DNA of 9,921 nucleotides from Sphingomonas sp. UBA4766 (GTDB lineage: Bacteria > Pseudomonadota > Alphaproteobacteria > Sphingomonadales > Sphingomonadaceae). The position numbers were made by a program, and so were the translations under genes. This document shows, in pieces, positions 1 through 5,172 of the stretch. Position 1 is the stretch's first letter, and each line of letters opens with the position of its first letter. The DNA lies in assembly GCA_002403415.1 (NCBI GenBank), contig DHHS01000037.1:1-9921 (forward strand), read 5' to 3'. The notes under the pieces are model-generated. The model was not told where the DNA came from and did not search any database. It was given only the letters and a program-made list of their open reading frames with translations.

Positions 1-86
1 TTGTGGCCCGTCGCGCATCGGCCGGGGTGGTGCGGGCGCACTGAGCGGCACGCGAGGAAGCCACGGCCCGGCTGATTGTCGTTGCT

Positions 87-116
87 GGGGAGAGGGCGCG
101 GCGCGCCCCTTTCCCC
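87..116. repeat. Strong GC-rich inverted repeat (hairpin), possible terminator
   Basis: A core of GGGCGC (94-99) pairs with GCGCCC (103-108) across a three-base loop. Allowing a bulged C at 109, the stem continues with GGGGAGA against TTTCCCC (one G-U pair), for 13 pairs in all. The right arm carries only three T residues and no terminal T run, so it is not a textbook intrinsic terminator. It may end transcription of a gene lying left of the window or insulate the toxin operon. The structure is seen directly; the role is inferred. Confidence 0.5.
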
Positions 117-313
117 GACTGAATAAGGGATCTCGTCGGCGACGCCGGCGTCATCATGGGCGGGCCTGGCCCGACCCCGCGCGCGAGCGATCGTCACCCG
201 GCAGGGACGAGACGCCACAGGCGGCTTGGTCGTAGCGCCAGCGGAGATAGAGCGCGGCCCGTCAGGGCGCCCCCGATCGGTCATCGCGGAACGATCCTCT
301 TGCGCTTCTGTCT

Positions 314-327
314 CTGTTTTGATACAG
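314..327. promoter_or_regulatory. Small palindrome before the toxin gene, candidate autoregulatory operator
   Basis: CTGT-TTTGAT-ACAG is a short inverted repeat ending 8 bases before the toxin ATG at 336. HigA-type antitoxins usually repress their own operon by binding a short palindrome near the promoter, and the position fits. Four-base arms are weak evidence, so this is only a candidate. Confidence 0.2.
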
Positions 328-335
328 GCGACGGG

Positions 336-674
336 ATGGAGTCTATAACCGCGAAGCCGGTCCATTTCCTCGGCGACAGCCGCGAGGCTCTACGAAATTT
401 CCCGGACGGTGCCCGCTACAGCGCGGGCGTCGAACTCCGGGCGGTGCAGACGGGCCTCGATCCTTCGGATTGGAAGCCGATGAAGACCGTTGGAGCGGGC
501 GTAAGAGAAATAAGGGTCAGGGAAGCGTCGGGCGCGTTCAGGGTGATCTATGTGGCGACATTACCGGATCGCGTGCTGGTGCTTCATGCGTTCCAGAAGA
601 AGACACAACAGACTGCACAAAAGGACATCGACCTGGCCGCGAAACGGCTGAAAACTTGGAAGGCAGAACAATGA
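336..674 (+). CDS. HigB/Gp49-like (RelE-superfamily) toxin
   Basis: The 112-residue product looks like a phage-derived Gp49-like/HigB toxin, a RelE-fold family whose members cut mRNA, often at the ribosome. The family signature is the block WKPMKTVGAGVREIRVRE at about residues 46-63, followed by a FRVIYVA strand, a hydrophobic VLVLHAF strand and the basic tail QKKTQQTAQKDIDLAAKRLK. The start is set at 336 because the family begins about there and residues encoded further upstream (from 156) are low-complexity Arg/Pro sequence. The Shine-Dalgarno is poor. The stop overlaps the antitoxin start as ATGA (671-674), the usual toxin-first order of higBA. Fold family is fairly sure; RNase activity is inferred from the family. 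Confidence 0.85.
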   Translation: MESITAKPVHFLGDSREALRNFPDGARYSAGVELRAVQTGLDPSDWKPMKTVGAGVREIRVREASGAFRVIYVATLPDRVLVLHAFQKKTQQTAQKDIDLAAKRLKTWKAEQ

Positions 675-967
675 ACGCCGAACCTATGATTGTCGGAACC
701 TTCGATAGCGTTTTTGACGCGCTCGCCGACACACCGGCGGAAGCAGCAAACCTGACGGCGCGCGCGGACCTGCTGCTGAGCATCCGCGAGCGGGTGAAGT
801 CGTGGGACGTGCCGCAGGAACAGGCCGCCAAACGGCTTGGCCTGACCCGGCCCCGGGTGAACGATCTCCTGCGCGGGAAGCTCGACAAGTTCTCGCTGGA
901 TGCGCTCGTCAATGTCGCCACGGCAGCGGGGTTCAAGCTGCATATCCAACTCGAAGAGGCTGCATGA
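671..967 (+). CDS. HigA-like XRE-family antitoxin
   Basis: This 98-residue protein should neutralise the HigB-like toxin encoded just upstream and repress the operon. A helix-turn-helix spans about residues 45-80: the PQEQAAKRLGLTRPRVNDLLRGKLDKFSLDAL stretch matches the XRE/HigA class in which the recognition helix follows LT(R/Q)PRVxDLxRGK. The N-terminal 30 residues (rich in Asp, Ala and Thr) probably form the toxin-facing part. The ATG at 671 follows a good Shine-Dalgarno (GGAAGG, 7 bases upstream) and overlaps the toxin stop by four bases. The 3' end overlaps the next gene in the same ATGA manner, so the three genes form one operon. Confidence 0.85.
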   Translation: MNAEPMIVGTFDSVFDALADTPAEAANLTARADLLLSIRERVKSWDVPQEQAAKRLGLTRPRVNDLLRGKLDKFSLDALVNVATAAGFKLHIQLEEAA

Positions 968-1320
968 GCGGACATCGCCCGTTTTCCGATCTCATGAAGG
1001 ATTGGAGTCCCGAGCGTCGCGCGCACAGCGAGGCAAGCAAGATTAAGCTGACCAATCGGTGGGCCAGCTTTGAGCGGTTGTGTCACGGCATGGGCATCGG
1101 CTCGGAAGAGATGGCAAGATTGATTGATCTGGAGCAGTCGGCAATCTCTAGGCTGTTGCGCAGTCCCGACATGAAGGTCAGCACGTTGCGCGAGCTGAGC
1201 GCGGCGATGGGTGGCGAGATGCATATCACTGCGACCTTTTCCGATCGCTCGGTCGAAATCGGCGGCTTAGCTGCGGCGGATCATCAACCCGATGCCGCGA
1301 TCTGCTTCAACCCTTTATAG
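964..1320 (+). CDS. Second HigA-like XRE protein, third gene of the TA operon
   Basis: The 118-residue product belongs to a different HigA-like subgroup from the protein before it. It opens with the FSDLMKDWSPERRAHSEA helix typical of antitoxins whose N-terminus reads SPERRAR, then has an HTH (about 45-70: GSEEMARLIDLEQSAISRLLRSPDM) and the closing VSTLRELSAAMGGEMHITATFSD block common to this group. Such proteins normally pair with their own RelE/HigB-type toxin, which is absent here. It starts in an ATGA overlap at 964 behind AAGAGG. Homology runs to about residue 100; residues 107-118 are encoded inside the 3' end of the convergent recombinase gene and look like read-through sequence. It could be an auxiliary antitoxin, a co-repressor or a remnant of a second TA pair. 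Confidence 0.75.
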   Translation: MSGHRPFSDLMKDWSPERRAHSEASKIKLTNRWASFERLCHGMGIGSEEMARLIDLEQSAISRLLRSPDMKVSTLRELSAAMGGEMHITATFSDRSVEIGGLAAADHQPDAAICFNPL

Positions 1321-1898
1321 AGCGTTGCCCTGCTGACACCGTAAGTCACCGCCACATCAGTTACGGTAGCGTGCGGGTCCGCCAACAACAATTTCGCTTC
1401 ACGAAGCTGTTTGGTAGTCAACGCTGGCGGGCGACCGCCCATGCGGCCACGCGCGCGTCCGGCAGCAAGACCGGCTTTGGTGCGCTCGCTAGTAAGTTGA
1501 CGCTCGAACTGCGCCAGGCTGGCGAAGATATGAAAGATGAGCGTTCCCCCGGCGCTGGCCGTATCGATCCGCTCGTCGATGCTTTCGAATCCCATGCCTT
1601 CGCGCGCCAGCTTGGCGACGGTCGCGACCAAGTAAGGCAGGGACCGCCCAAGCCGATCGAGACGCCACACGACCAGGCTGTCGCCCTTGCGCAGGGCTTT
1701 GAGCGCCTGCGCCAGTTCGGGCCGATCGGATTTCGCGCCGCTGGCATGTTCGGAATAAATGCGATGGCATCCGACACGATTGAGCGCGTCGAGCTGGGCG
1801 TCGAGGCTCTGATCCTCAGTCGATACGCGGGCATAGCCGACGCGTACGCCACCTGCGGTCGTGCCGGACTGATCGAGACTGCTGCGCGTGTTCATCAT
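1284..1898 (-). CDS. Small serine recombinase (Hin/Tn3-resolvase type)
   Basis: A complete 204-residue small serine recombinase of the invertase/resolvase family, which breaks DNA at a two-base core using a phosphoserine link. The nucleophile is Ser26 in GYARVSTEDQ (residues 21-30). The catalytic Arg cluster follows as WRLDRLGRS (Arg79, Arg82, Arg85). The long E-helix region (about 125-150, FHIFASLAQFERQLTSERTKAGLAAGRARGR) and GGRPP linker lead to a C-terminal HTH at about 160-200 (VTDVAVTYGVSRATLYKGL). All parts are present, so it is probably active. Two ATGs occur in tandem at the start (1898 and 1895) with a weak Shine-Dalgarno; V18 is another possible start. A palindromic crossover-like site lies about 100 bp upstream. 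Sequence alone does not tell invertase from resolvase or the in vivo target. Confidence 0.92.
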   Translation of the reverse strand: MMNTRSSLDQSGTTAGGVRVGYARVSTEDQSLDAQLDALNRVGCHRIYSEHASGAKSDRPELAQALKALRKGDSLVVWRLDRLGRSLPYLVATVAKLAREGMGFESIDERIDTASAGGTLIFHIFASLAQFERQLTSERTKAGLAAGRARGRMGGRPPALTTKQLREAKLLLADPHATVTDVAVTYGVSRATLYKGLKQIAASG

Positions 1899-1933
1899 TC
1901 AAATCGATCATGCCGTTTTCACGTCATAGATTC

Positions 1934-1958
1934 TCGAACGGGTTTGTAAACAATTCGA
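1934..1958. repeat. Inverted repeat upstream of the recombinase gene
   Basis: TCGAA (1934-1938) is repeated inverted as TTCGA (1954-1958); nested inside is GTTT-GT-AAAC (1942-1951). The site lies 36-60 bp upstream of the recombinase start and may be an accessory recombinase site or an operator in its promoter. The arms are short, so this is a weak call. Confidence 0.3.
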
Positions 1959-1996
1959 CTGCCGATCGACCGGGATTTTCGGGAACCGCGCCGCGT

Positions 1997-2022
1997 GTCT
2001 GGAAAACGGTCGTTTTCTGGAC
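1997..2022. other. 26-bp palindromic site with GT core, candidate serine-recombinase crossover site
   Basis: The left arm GTCTGGAAAACG (1997-2008) and right arm CGTTTTCTGGAC (2011-2022) are inverted copies matching at 10 of 12 positions, the two differences being transitions. They flank the dinucleotide GT at 2009-2010. Two 12-bp half-sites around a 2-bp core is the architecture of hix/gix sites used by Hin-type recombinases, and the AAAAC/GTTTT inner arms resemble hix half-sites as I recall them. The recombinase gene starts about 100 bp away. The site sits 20 bp beyond the Pit stop codon. It could alternatively be a transposon end, since GTCGTTTTC recalls Tn402/Tn5053-type termini, or a weak bidirectional terminator. 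Confidence 0.5.
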
Positions 2023-2042
2023 GACGATGCGACGTCGATCGC

Positions 2043-3041
2043 TTAGTCGACGAACGCTGTCGCCAAATATGTGAGAGCCGCAATCAGACCAGCTGCGGGC
2101 AAAGTAATCACCCAAGCGAAAACAATCCTCCCGGCAATATTCCAGCGTACCGCCGAAAGCCGCCGTGCCGCGCCGACGCCAACGATAGCGCCGGTTATTG
2201 TGTGAGTGGTCGAAACAGGAATCCCGCCAAGAGTCGCCATAAACAAGGTGATCGCGCCGCCAGTCTCGGCGCAGAAACCCTGAGGCGGTGTCAGCCGGGT
2301 GATCTTCGATCCCATTGTATGGACGATCCGCCATCCGCCGGACATCGTGCCGAGGGCCATCGCAGCCTGACAGGACAATACGACCCACAGCGGTACGTGG
2401 AACTCGCCACCGAGCAGCCCTTGCGAATAGAGTAGGACAGCGATGATCCCCATCGTCTTTTGGGCATCGTTGCCGCCGTGGCCGAGCGAGTAGAGTGCTG
2501 CCGATATAAGCTGAAGCCGACGATACCGTTTATCGACCGCGAGCGGCGTGAGGCGCAGGCTGGTCCACGCGACGACCAACATCAGCACCAAAGCGAAGAA
2601 CAGGCCAACTGTAGGCGACAGAAAGATTGCGGCGACGGTTTTGAGGACGCCGCCCCATACAACGGCGCTTATGCCAACCTTGGCGATGCCGGCCCCGAGC
2701 AATCCGCCGATCAACGCATGGCTACTGCTCGACGGCAGTCCCAGCACCCACGTGATCAAATTCCACGCTATCGCTCCGATCAGCGCCGCGAAAATGATGC
2801 TGGCGTCGATGATATGCGCGTCAATAATTCCGGTGCCGATGGTCTTAGCGACATGAAGGCCGAAAAACAGGAAGGCGATGAAGTTGAAGAACGCAGCCCA
2901 GACGACGGCGTGGTGCGGTTTCAACACCCGCGTCGAGACAACCGTCGCGATCGAATTAGCGGCGTCGTGCAGCCCGTTCAAAAAGTCGAAGGCGAGCGCA
3001 ATACCGATCAGCGCGACCAGCATGGACATCGATAGCGCCAT
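2043..3041 (-). CDS. pitA: Pit-family inorganic phosphate transporter
   Basis: A 332-residue integral membrane protein of the Pit family, which imports metal-phosphate complexes by cation symport and, in characterised members, also admits arsenate. Both halves of the inverted-repeat fold carry the signature: NGLHDAANS at 22-30 (Asp26, Asn29) and LGHGGNDAQK at 186-195 (Asn191, Asp192). PSSSSHALIGG at 103-113 and PVSTTHTITGAIVG in the second half are the matching serine/threonine-rich loops. The length fits the short Pit type that is paired with DUF47 proteins. The start at 3041 lies 2 bases after the DUF47 stop with only a weak Shine-Dalgarno, suggesting translational coupling; Met5 or Met7 are alternative starts. 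Its location next to an arsenic operon suggests control of phosphate/arsenate entry. Confidence 0.93.
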   Translation of the reverse strand: MALSMSMLVALIGIALAFDFLNGLHDAANSIATVVSTRVLKPHHAVVWAAFFNFIAFLFFGLHVAKTIGTGIIDAHIIDASIIFAALIGAIAWNLITWVLGLPSSSSHALIGGLLGAGIAKVGISAVVWGGVLKTVAAIFLSPTVGLFFALVLMLVVAWTSLRLTPLAVDKRYRRLQLISAALYSLGHGGNDAQKTMGIIAVLLYSQGLLGGEFHVPLWVVLSCQAAMALGTMSGGWRIVHTMGSKITRLTPPQGFCAETGGAITLFMATLGGIPVSTTHTITGAIVGVGAARRLSAVRWNIAGRIVFAWVITLPAAGLIAALTYLATAFVD

Positions 3042-3043
3042 GA

Positions 3044-3682
3044 TCAGGCGTGATCGATCACGAGGCCGTGGATTTCGGATGCAACGTCCTCGAGTCGGTC
3101 GAGAATACGTTCAAGATGGGAATAGACTTCGCGGCGGATGACGAAGGTGGTGGCATCCCCGCCGGTTTCGAAAAGCGTCCGCAATCCGCGTTCATGCAAC
3201 GCGTCGGCGCGCTCCTCCAACGCGACAACCTCCGCCGTCAGCGTGAGGAGGCGTGTGCCATATTTGCTGACCGATCGCAGGAGGGGGAGCGCCGTCATAA
3301 CGACGTCGCTCGCGTCAACAGCGATGCGCGCGAGATCGCGCATTTCCGGATCGAACATCGTAACGTCATAGCGCCGGATCGTCTTCGCGGTCTGGTGCAT
3401 CTGATCGATCGCATCGTCCATCGCATTGATCAGCGCGACGATGGCGCTCCGATCGAAGGGCGTCACAAATACGCTGCGCGCATCGTCGATGATCGAAATC
3501 CTCAGCGCATCGGCCAGCCGTTCTTGGTGCGCGATTTTGTCGATGCAGCCGTCACGGCTACCCTGATGGTCGAGCAACGCACTCAGCTCGCGCGCTGCCT
3601 CGGTAATGGCCAGACCGTGCGTCTCGATCAGTTCCTGGAAGCGCCCCTGCTTCGGCATCAGCGATTGAAACCACGCTAGCAT
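3044..3682 (-). CDS. DUF47 (PhoU-like) partner of the Pit transporter
   Basis: The 212-residue, largely alpha-helical protein begins MLAWFQSLMPKQGRFQELIETH and ends with a helix containing YSHLERILDRLEDVASEIHGLVIDHA, both typical of DUF47/PhoU-like proteins encoded directly before pit genes. By family precedent it binds the cytoplasmic side of the Pit transporter and tunes its activity; it is not an enzyme. The start at 3682 is preferred over an upstream in-frame GTG at 3703 because GGGGGAGAG sits at ideal distance before the ATG and the family begins MLxWF. It leads a two-gene operon with pit, separated by 2 bases, and is transcribed divergently from the secreted-protein gene at 3856. Confidence 0.9.
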   Translation of the reverse strand: MLAWFQSLMPKQGRFQELIETHGLAITEAARELSALLDHQGSRDGCIDKIAHQERLADALRISIIDDARSVFVTPFDRSAIVALINAMDDAIDQMHQTAKTIRRYDVTMFDPEMRDLARIAVDASDVVMTALPLLRSVSKYGTRLLTLTAEVVALEERADALHERGLRTLFETGGDATTFVIRREVYSHLERILDRLEDVASEIHGLVIDHA

Positions 3683-3750
3683 CCCACTCTCCCCCGATGC
3701 CACCGGATAAACATTATTCGATGATTCGAGAAGTGAAGACTAGCGGCATA

Positions 3751-3769
3751 TTGGAAACTATTTTCCCAA
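3751..3769. promoter_or_regulatory. AT-rich palindrome in the divergent promoter region
   Basis: TTGGAAA and TTTCCCAA form a near-perfect inverted repeat (one extra C) in the 173-bp gap between the divergent DUF47-pit operon and the secreted-protein gene. The gap is clearly AT-richer than its surroundings, as expected for a promoter region, and the palindrome could be an operator shared by both directions. I cannot assign it to PhoB, ArsR or any other regulator: no clear Pho-box direct repeat is visible. Confidence 0.35.
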
Positions 3770-3775
3770 CCCTAA

Positions 3776-3803
3776 TTGAACGCCACCATCATTCCTGTAT
3801 CGT
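3776..3803 (+). promoter_or_regulatory. Candidate sigma-70-type promoter for the secreted-protein gene
   Basis: TTGAAC (3776-3781) and TATCGT (3798-3803) are separated by 16 bases; each matches the consensus hexamer at four of six positions. The pair lies about 50 bases before the ATG at 3856. It may also drive arsR and the rest of the ars operon by read-through, since only 58 bases separate the two genes. Confidence 0.3.
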
Positions 3804-3855
3804 GGAATTATCGAATCGCTCGCGTCGGTTCGGTCGCAACTGGGAGGAAAAGACA

Positions 3856-4239
3856 ATGAAATCGCTGTTAGCTGGGTTGCCGCTGCTGATGATCGCCACG
3901 GCCAGTGCGGCGCAATGGGAGCCGTATCCCGAAATGCTGCGAATTGAGGGCAAAGGCGAAGGTGCTTGGAACCTCAAGTGCCAAATGCAGACGAAAAAGG
4001 GCGACCCCGTGGCGCGGGAGTTTACAGGTCGCGGGAAAAAGGCGCTTGGTTTTTCGCTGGACGAACCAATTGGCGGTTCATGCGCCTACGTCGCTGCGCC
4101 CGATAAGCCGCTCACCATCTCGCTGCGCAGTCCAATGTATGTTTGTCCGCTTGCCTCGGCGGTCGATAAACCATGTCAGCAGACCTTTCCGGCGGGTGCG
4201 ACGGGTACGTTCGACGTCAAGAAAAAGGGCGGGCGGTAG
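3856..4239 (+). CDS. Small secreted protein with four cysteines, function unknown
   Basis: I do not recognise this 127-residue protein. It starts at an ATG behind a strong Shine-Dalgarno (GGGAGGAAA, 6 bases upstream). Residues 1-18 form a clear Sec signal peptide (a Lys, then a hydrophobic run) ending in an ATASA-AQ signal-peptidase I site. The mature part, about 109 residues, carries four cysteines (Cys42, Cys76, Cys97, Cys107), suggesting two periplasmic disulfides. Alternating hydrophobic stretches (YVAAPDKPLTISLRSPMYVC) hint at a beta-rich fold, and the C-terminus is basic (KKKGGR). There is no transmembrane segment beyond the signal and no lipobox. It lies between the divergent Pit pair and arsR, 58 bases before the latter, so a role in arsenic or phosphate handling is plausible but unproven. 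Confidence 0.8.
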   Translation: MKSLLAGLPLLMIATASAAQWEPYPEMLRIEGKGEGAWNLKCQMQTKKGDPVAREFTGRGKKALGFSLDEPIGGSCAYVAAPDKPLTISLRSPMYVCPLASAVDKPCQQTFPAGATGTFDVKKKGGR

Positions 4240-4297
4240 ATTGCTACCATCGCCGATGAAGCATTGTCCGCTGCGACATTTCCGCTAAATCCGAATC
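4240..4297 (+). promoter_or_regulatory. arsR leader with imperfect direct repeat
   Basis: The 58-base gap holds the imperfect direct repeats CATTGTCCGCT (4262-4272) and CATTTCCGCT (4277-4286), 15 bases apart, and a small palindrome CATCG-C-CGATG (4248-4258). Either could be the ArsR operator, but neither is a recognised ArsR box. No Shine-Dalgarno precedes the arsR ATG. A TTGTCC (4265) / TAAATC (4286) pair with a 15-base spacer would place the transcript start almost at the ATG, which would give a leaderless mRNA. All of this is tentative. Confidence 0.25.
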
Positions 4298-4651
4298 ATG
4301 GAACTCAAACACGCTGTCGCCGCGCTTTCCGCGCTCGCCCATCCCGGACGCCTCACCACATTTCGCATGCTGGTGCAGGCGGGCCGGGAAGGGATTGCTG
4401 CGGGCGAAATTGCACGAGAGCAGGGCGTCCCGCCCAATACGCTATCGGCAAACCTCAACATTCTGTCGCACGCCAATCTGATCGAGAGCCGCCGCGAAGG
4501 TCGGTCGATCATCTATTCTGCACGGTATGAGAGCATGGCGGACGTGCTCGAATATCTCATGGAGGATTGCTGCGGCGGCAACCCCGAAATCTGCGCGCGC
4601 CTGGCCGACATGGTGATGCGCACGCACTGCGTCGAGGAAGGTCACGCATGA
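4298..4651 (+). CDS. arsR: ArsR-family arsenite-responsive repressor
   Basis: The 117-residue winged-helix repressor leads the ars operon and should release DNA on binding As(III) or Sb(III). LSALAHPGRLTTFRMLVQAG (11-29), the recognition region VPPNTLSANLNILSHANLI (44-62) and the wing REGRSIIYSAR (66-76) are standard ArsR/SmtB features. The usual ELCVCDL motif of E. coli-type ArsR is missing. Instead, a C-terminal cluster CC-x6-C (Cys91, Cys92, Cys99) resembles the site described in the Acidithiobacillus ferrooxidans ArsR, so inducer is probably bound there across the dimer. A further Cys (about 111) lies near the end. The stop overlaps the next start as ATGA. Confidence 0.93.
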   Translation: MELKHAVAALSALAHPGRLTTFRMLVQAGREGIAAGEIAREQGVPPNTLSANLNILSHANLIESRREGRSIIYSARYESMADVLEYLMEDCCGGNPEICARLADMVMRTHCVEEGHA

Positions 4652-5172
4652 CCGACGGTATCTACAACGTATTGTTCCTGTGCACGGGCAACTCCGCCCG
4701 TTCGATCCTTGCTGAAAGCGTGCTGAACAATCTCGGCAAAGGCCGTTTCCGCGCGTTTTCAGCGGGGAGCTATCCCAAGGGTGCCGTGCATCCGATGGCC
4801 TTGACCCTAATCGCGGAAGCAGGTCTGCCAACCGAGGGCTTGCGGTCGAAAAACTGGGACGAGTTTGTCGGCCCGGACGCGCCCACGATCGATATTGTCA
4901 TCACGGTCTGCGACAACGCAGCGGGTGAAGTCTGCCCGGTGTGGCCGGGGCATCCGGTGATGGCGCACTGGGGCATCGAAGACCCTGCCGCCGTCGAAGG
5001 CGAAGGCCAGCGGCACGCCTTCGACATGGCGCTGCGCTACCTCACCAATCGCATCAACCTGCTATTGGCGCTGCCGATTGATAGTATCGGCTCGATCGTT
5101 CTGCGGACCAAGTTACGCGAAATCGGCCATAGTGAAGGTGCAACCCTGCCGGACGGGGCGGTGACATCGTGA
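4648..5172 (+). CDS. arsC: Arsenate reductase, thioredoxin-linked LMW-phosphatase type
   Basis: This 174-residue enzyme reduces arsenate to arsenite by a cysteine relay ultimately served by thioredoxin. The P-loop is FLCTGNSARS: Cys12-x5-Arg18, as in low-molecular-weight tyrosine phosphatases. Cys88 and Cys96 (VCDNAAGEVCPVWPG) supply the disulfide relay, and Asp112 in HWGIEDPAA is the likely general acid. The tail after about residue 140 is longer than in the 131-residue staphylococcal enzyme. The start at 4648 overlaps the arsR stop by four bases and has GAGGAAGG at good distance. In sphingomonads such proteins are often annotated ArsC or protein tyrosine phosphatase; the arsenate role is supported by the three cysteines and the operon. 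Confidence 0.9.
   Translation: MTDGIYNVLFLCTGNSARSILAESVLNNLGKGRFRAFSAGSYPKGAVHPMALTLIAEAGLPTEGLRSKNWDEFVGPDAPTIDIVITVCDNAAGEVCPVWPGHPVMAHWGIEDPAAVEGEGQRHAFDMALRYLTNRINLLLALPIDSIGSIVLRTKLREIGHSEGATLPDGAVTS

Larger units (their letters stand above)
1..335. other. Region without a recognisable gene, upstream of the toxin-antitoxin locus
   Basis: I see no convincing coding sequence here. Plus frame 1 stops at about 76 and plus frame 3 at about 43, so the end of an upstream gene could lie in the first few dozen bases, but nothing is recognisable. The stretch is very GC-rich and holds a strong hairpin at 87-116. The reading frame of the downstream toxin is open back to an ATG at 156, but that 60-residue extension is Arg/Pro-rich and low in complexity, unlike the toxin family, so I treat it as non-coding leader. 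The promoter of the toxin operon should lie in the last 100 bases; I see no strong -35/-10 pair. Confidence 0.5.

Noticed and set aside
156..335. N-terminal extension of the toxin reading frame to an ATG at 156
   Set aside because: The extra 60 residues are Arg/Pro/Gly-rich low-complexity sequence unlike the Gp49/HigB family, which begins near the ATG at 336.
538..1224. Long minus-strand open frame across the two antitoxin genes
   Set aside because: It is antisense to two recognisable overlapping XRE genes and its translation resembles no protein; it reflects high GC content.
2460..3035. Long plus-strand open frame opposite the Pit gene
   Set aside because: Hydrophilic, Arg/Asp/Gln-rich translation antisense to a clear Pit transporter; a shadow frame.
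3683..3855. Pho box upstream of the DUF47-pit operon
   Set aside because: No pair of CTGTCAT-like direct repeats with the proper spacing is visible on either strand.
4740..4775. Third CGTTTTC motif, inside the Trx-type arsC gene
   Set aside because: It lies in coding sequence, lacks the GT core and inverted partner arm, and matches only part of the half-site, so it is probably chance.
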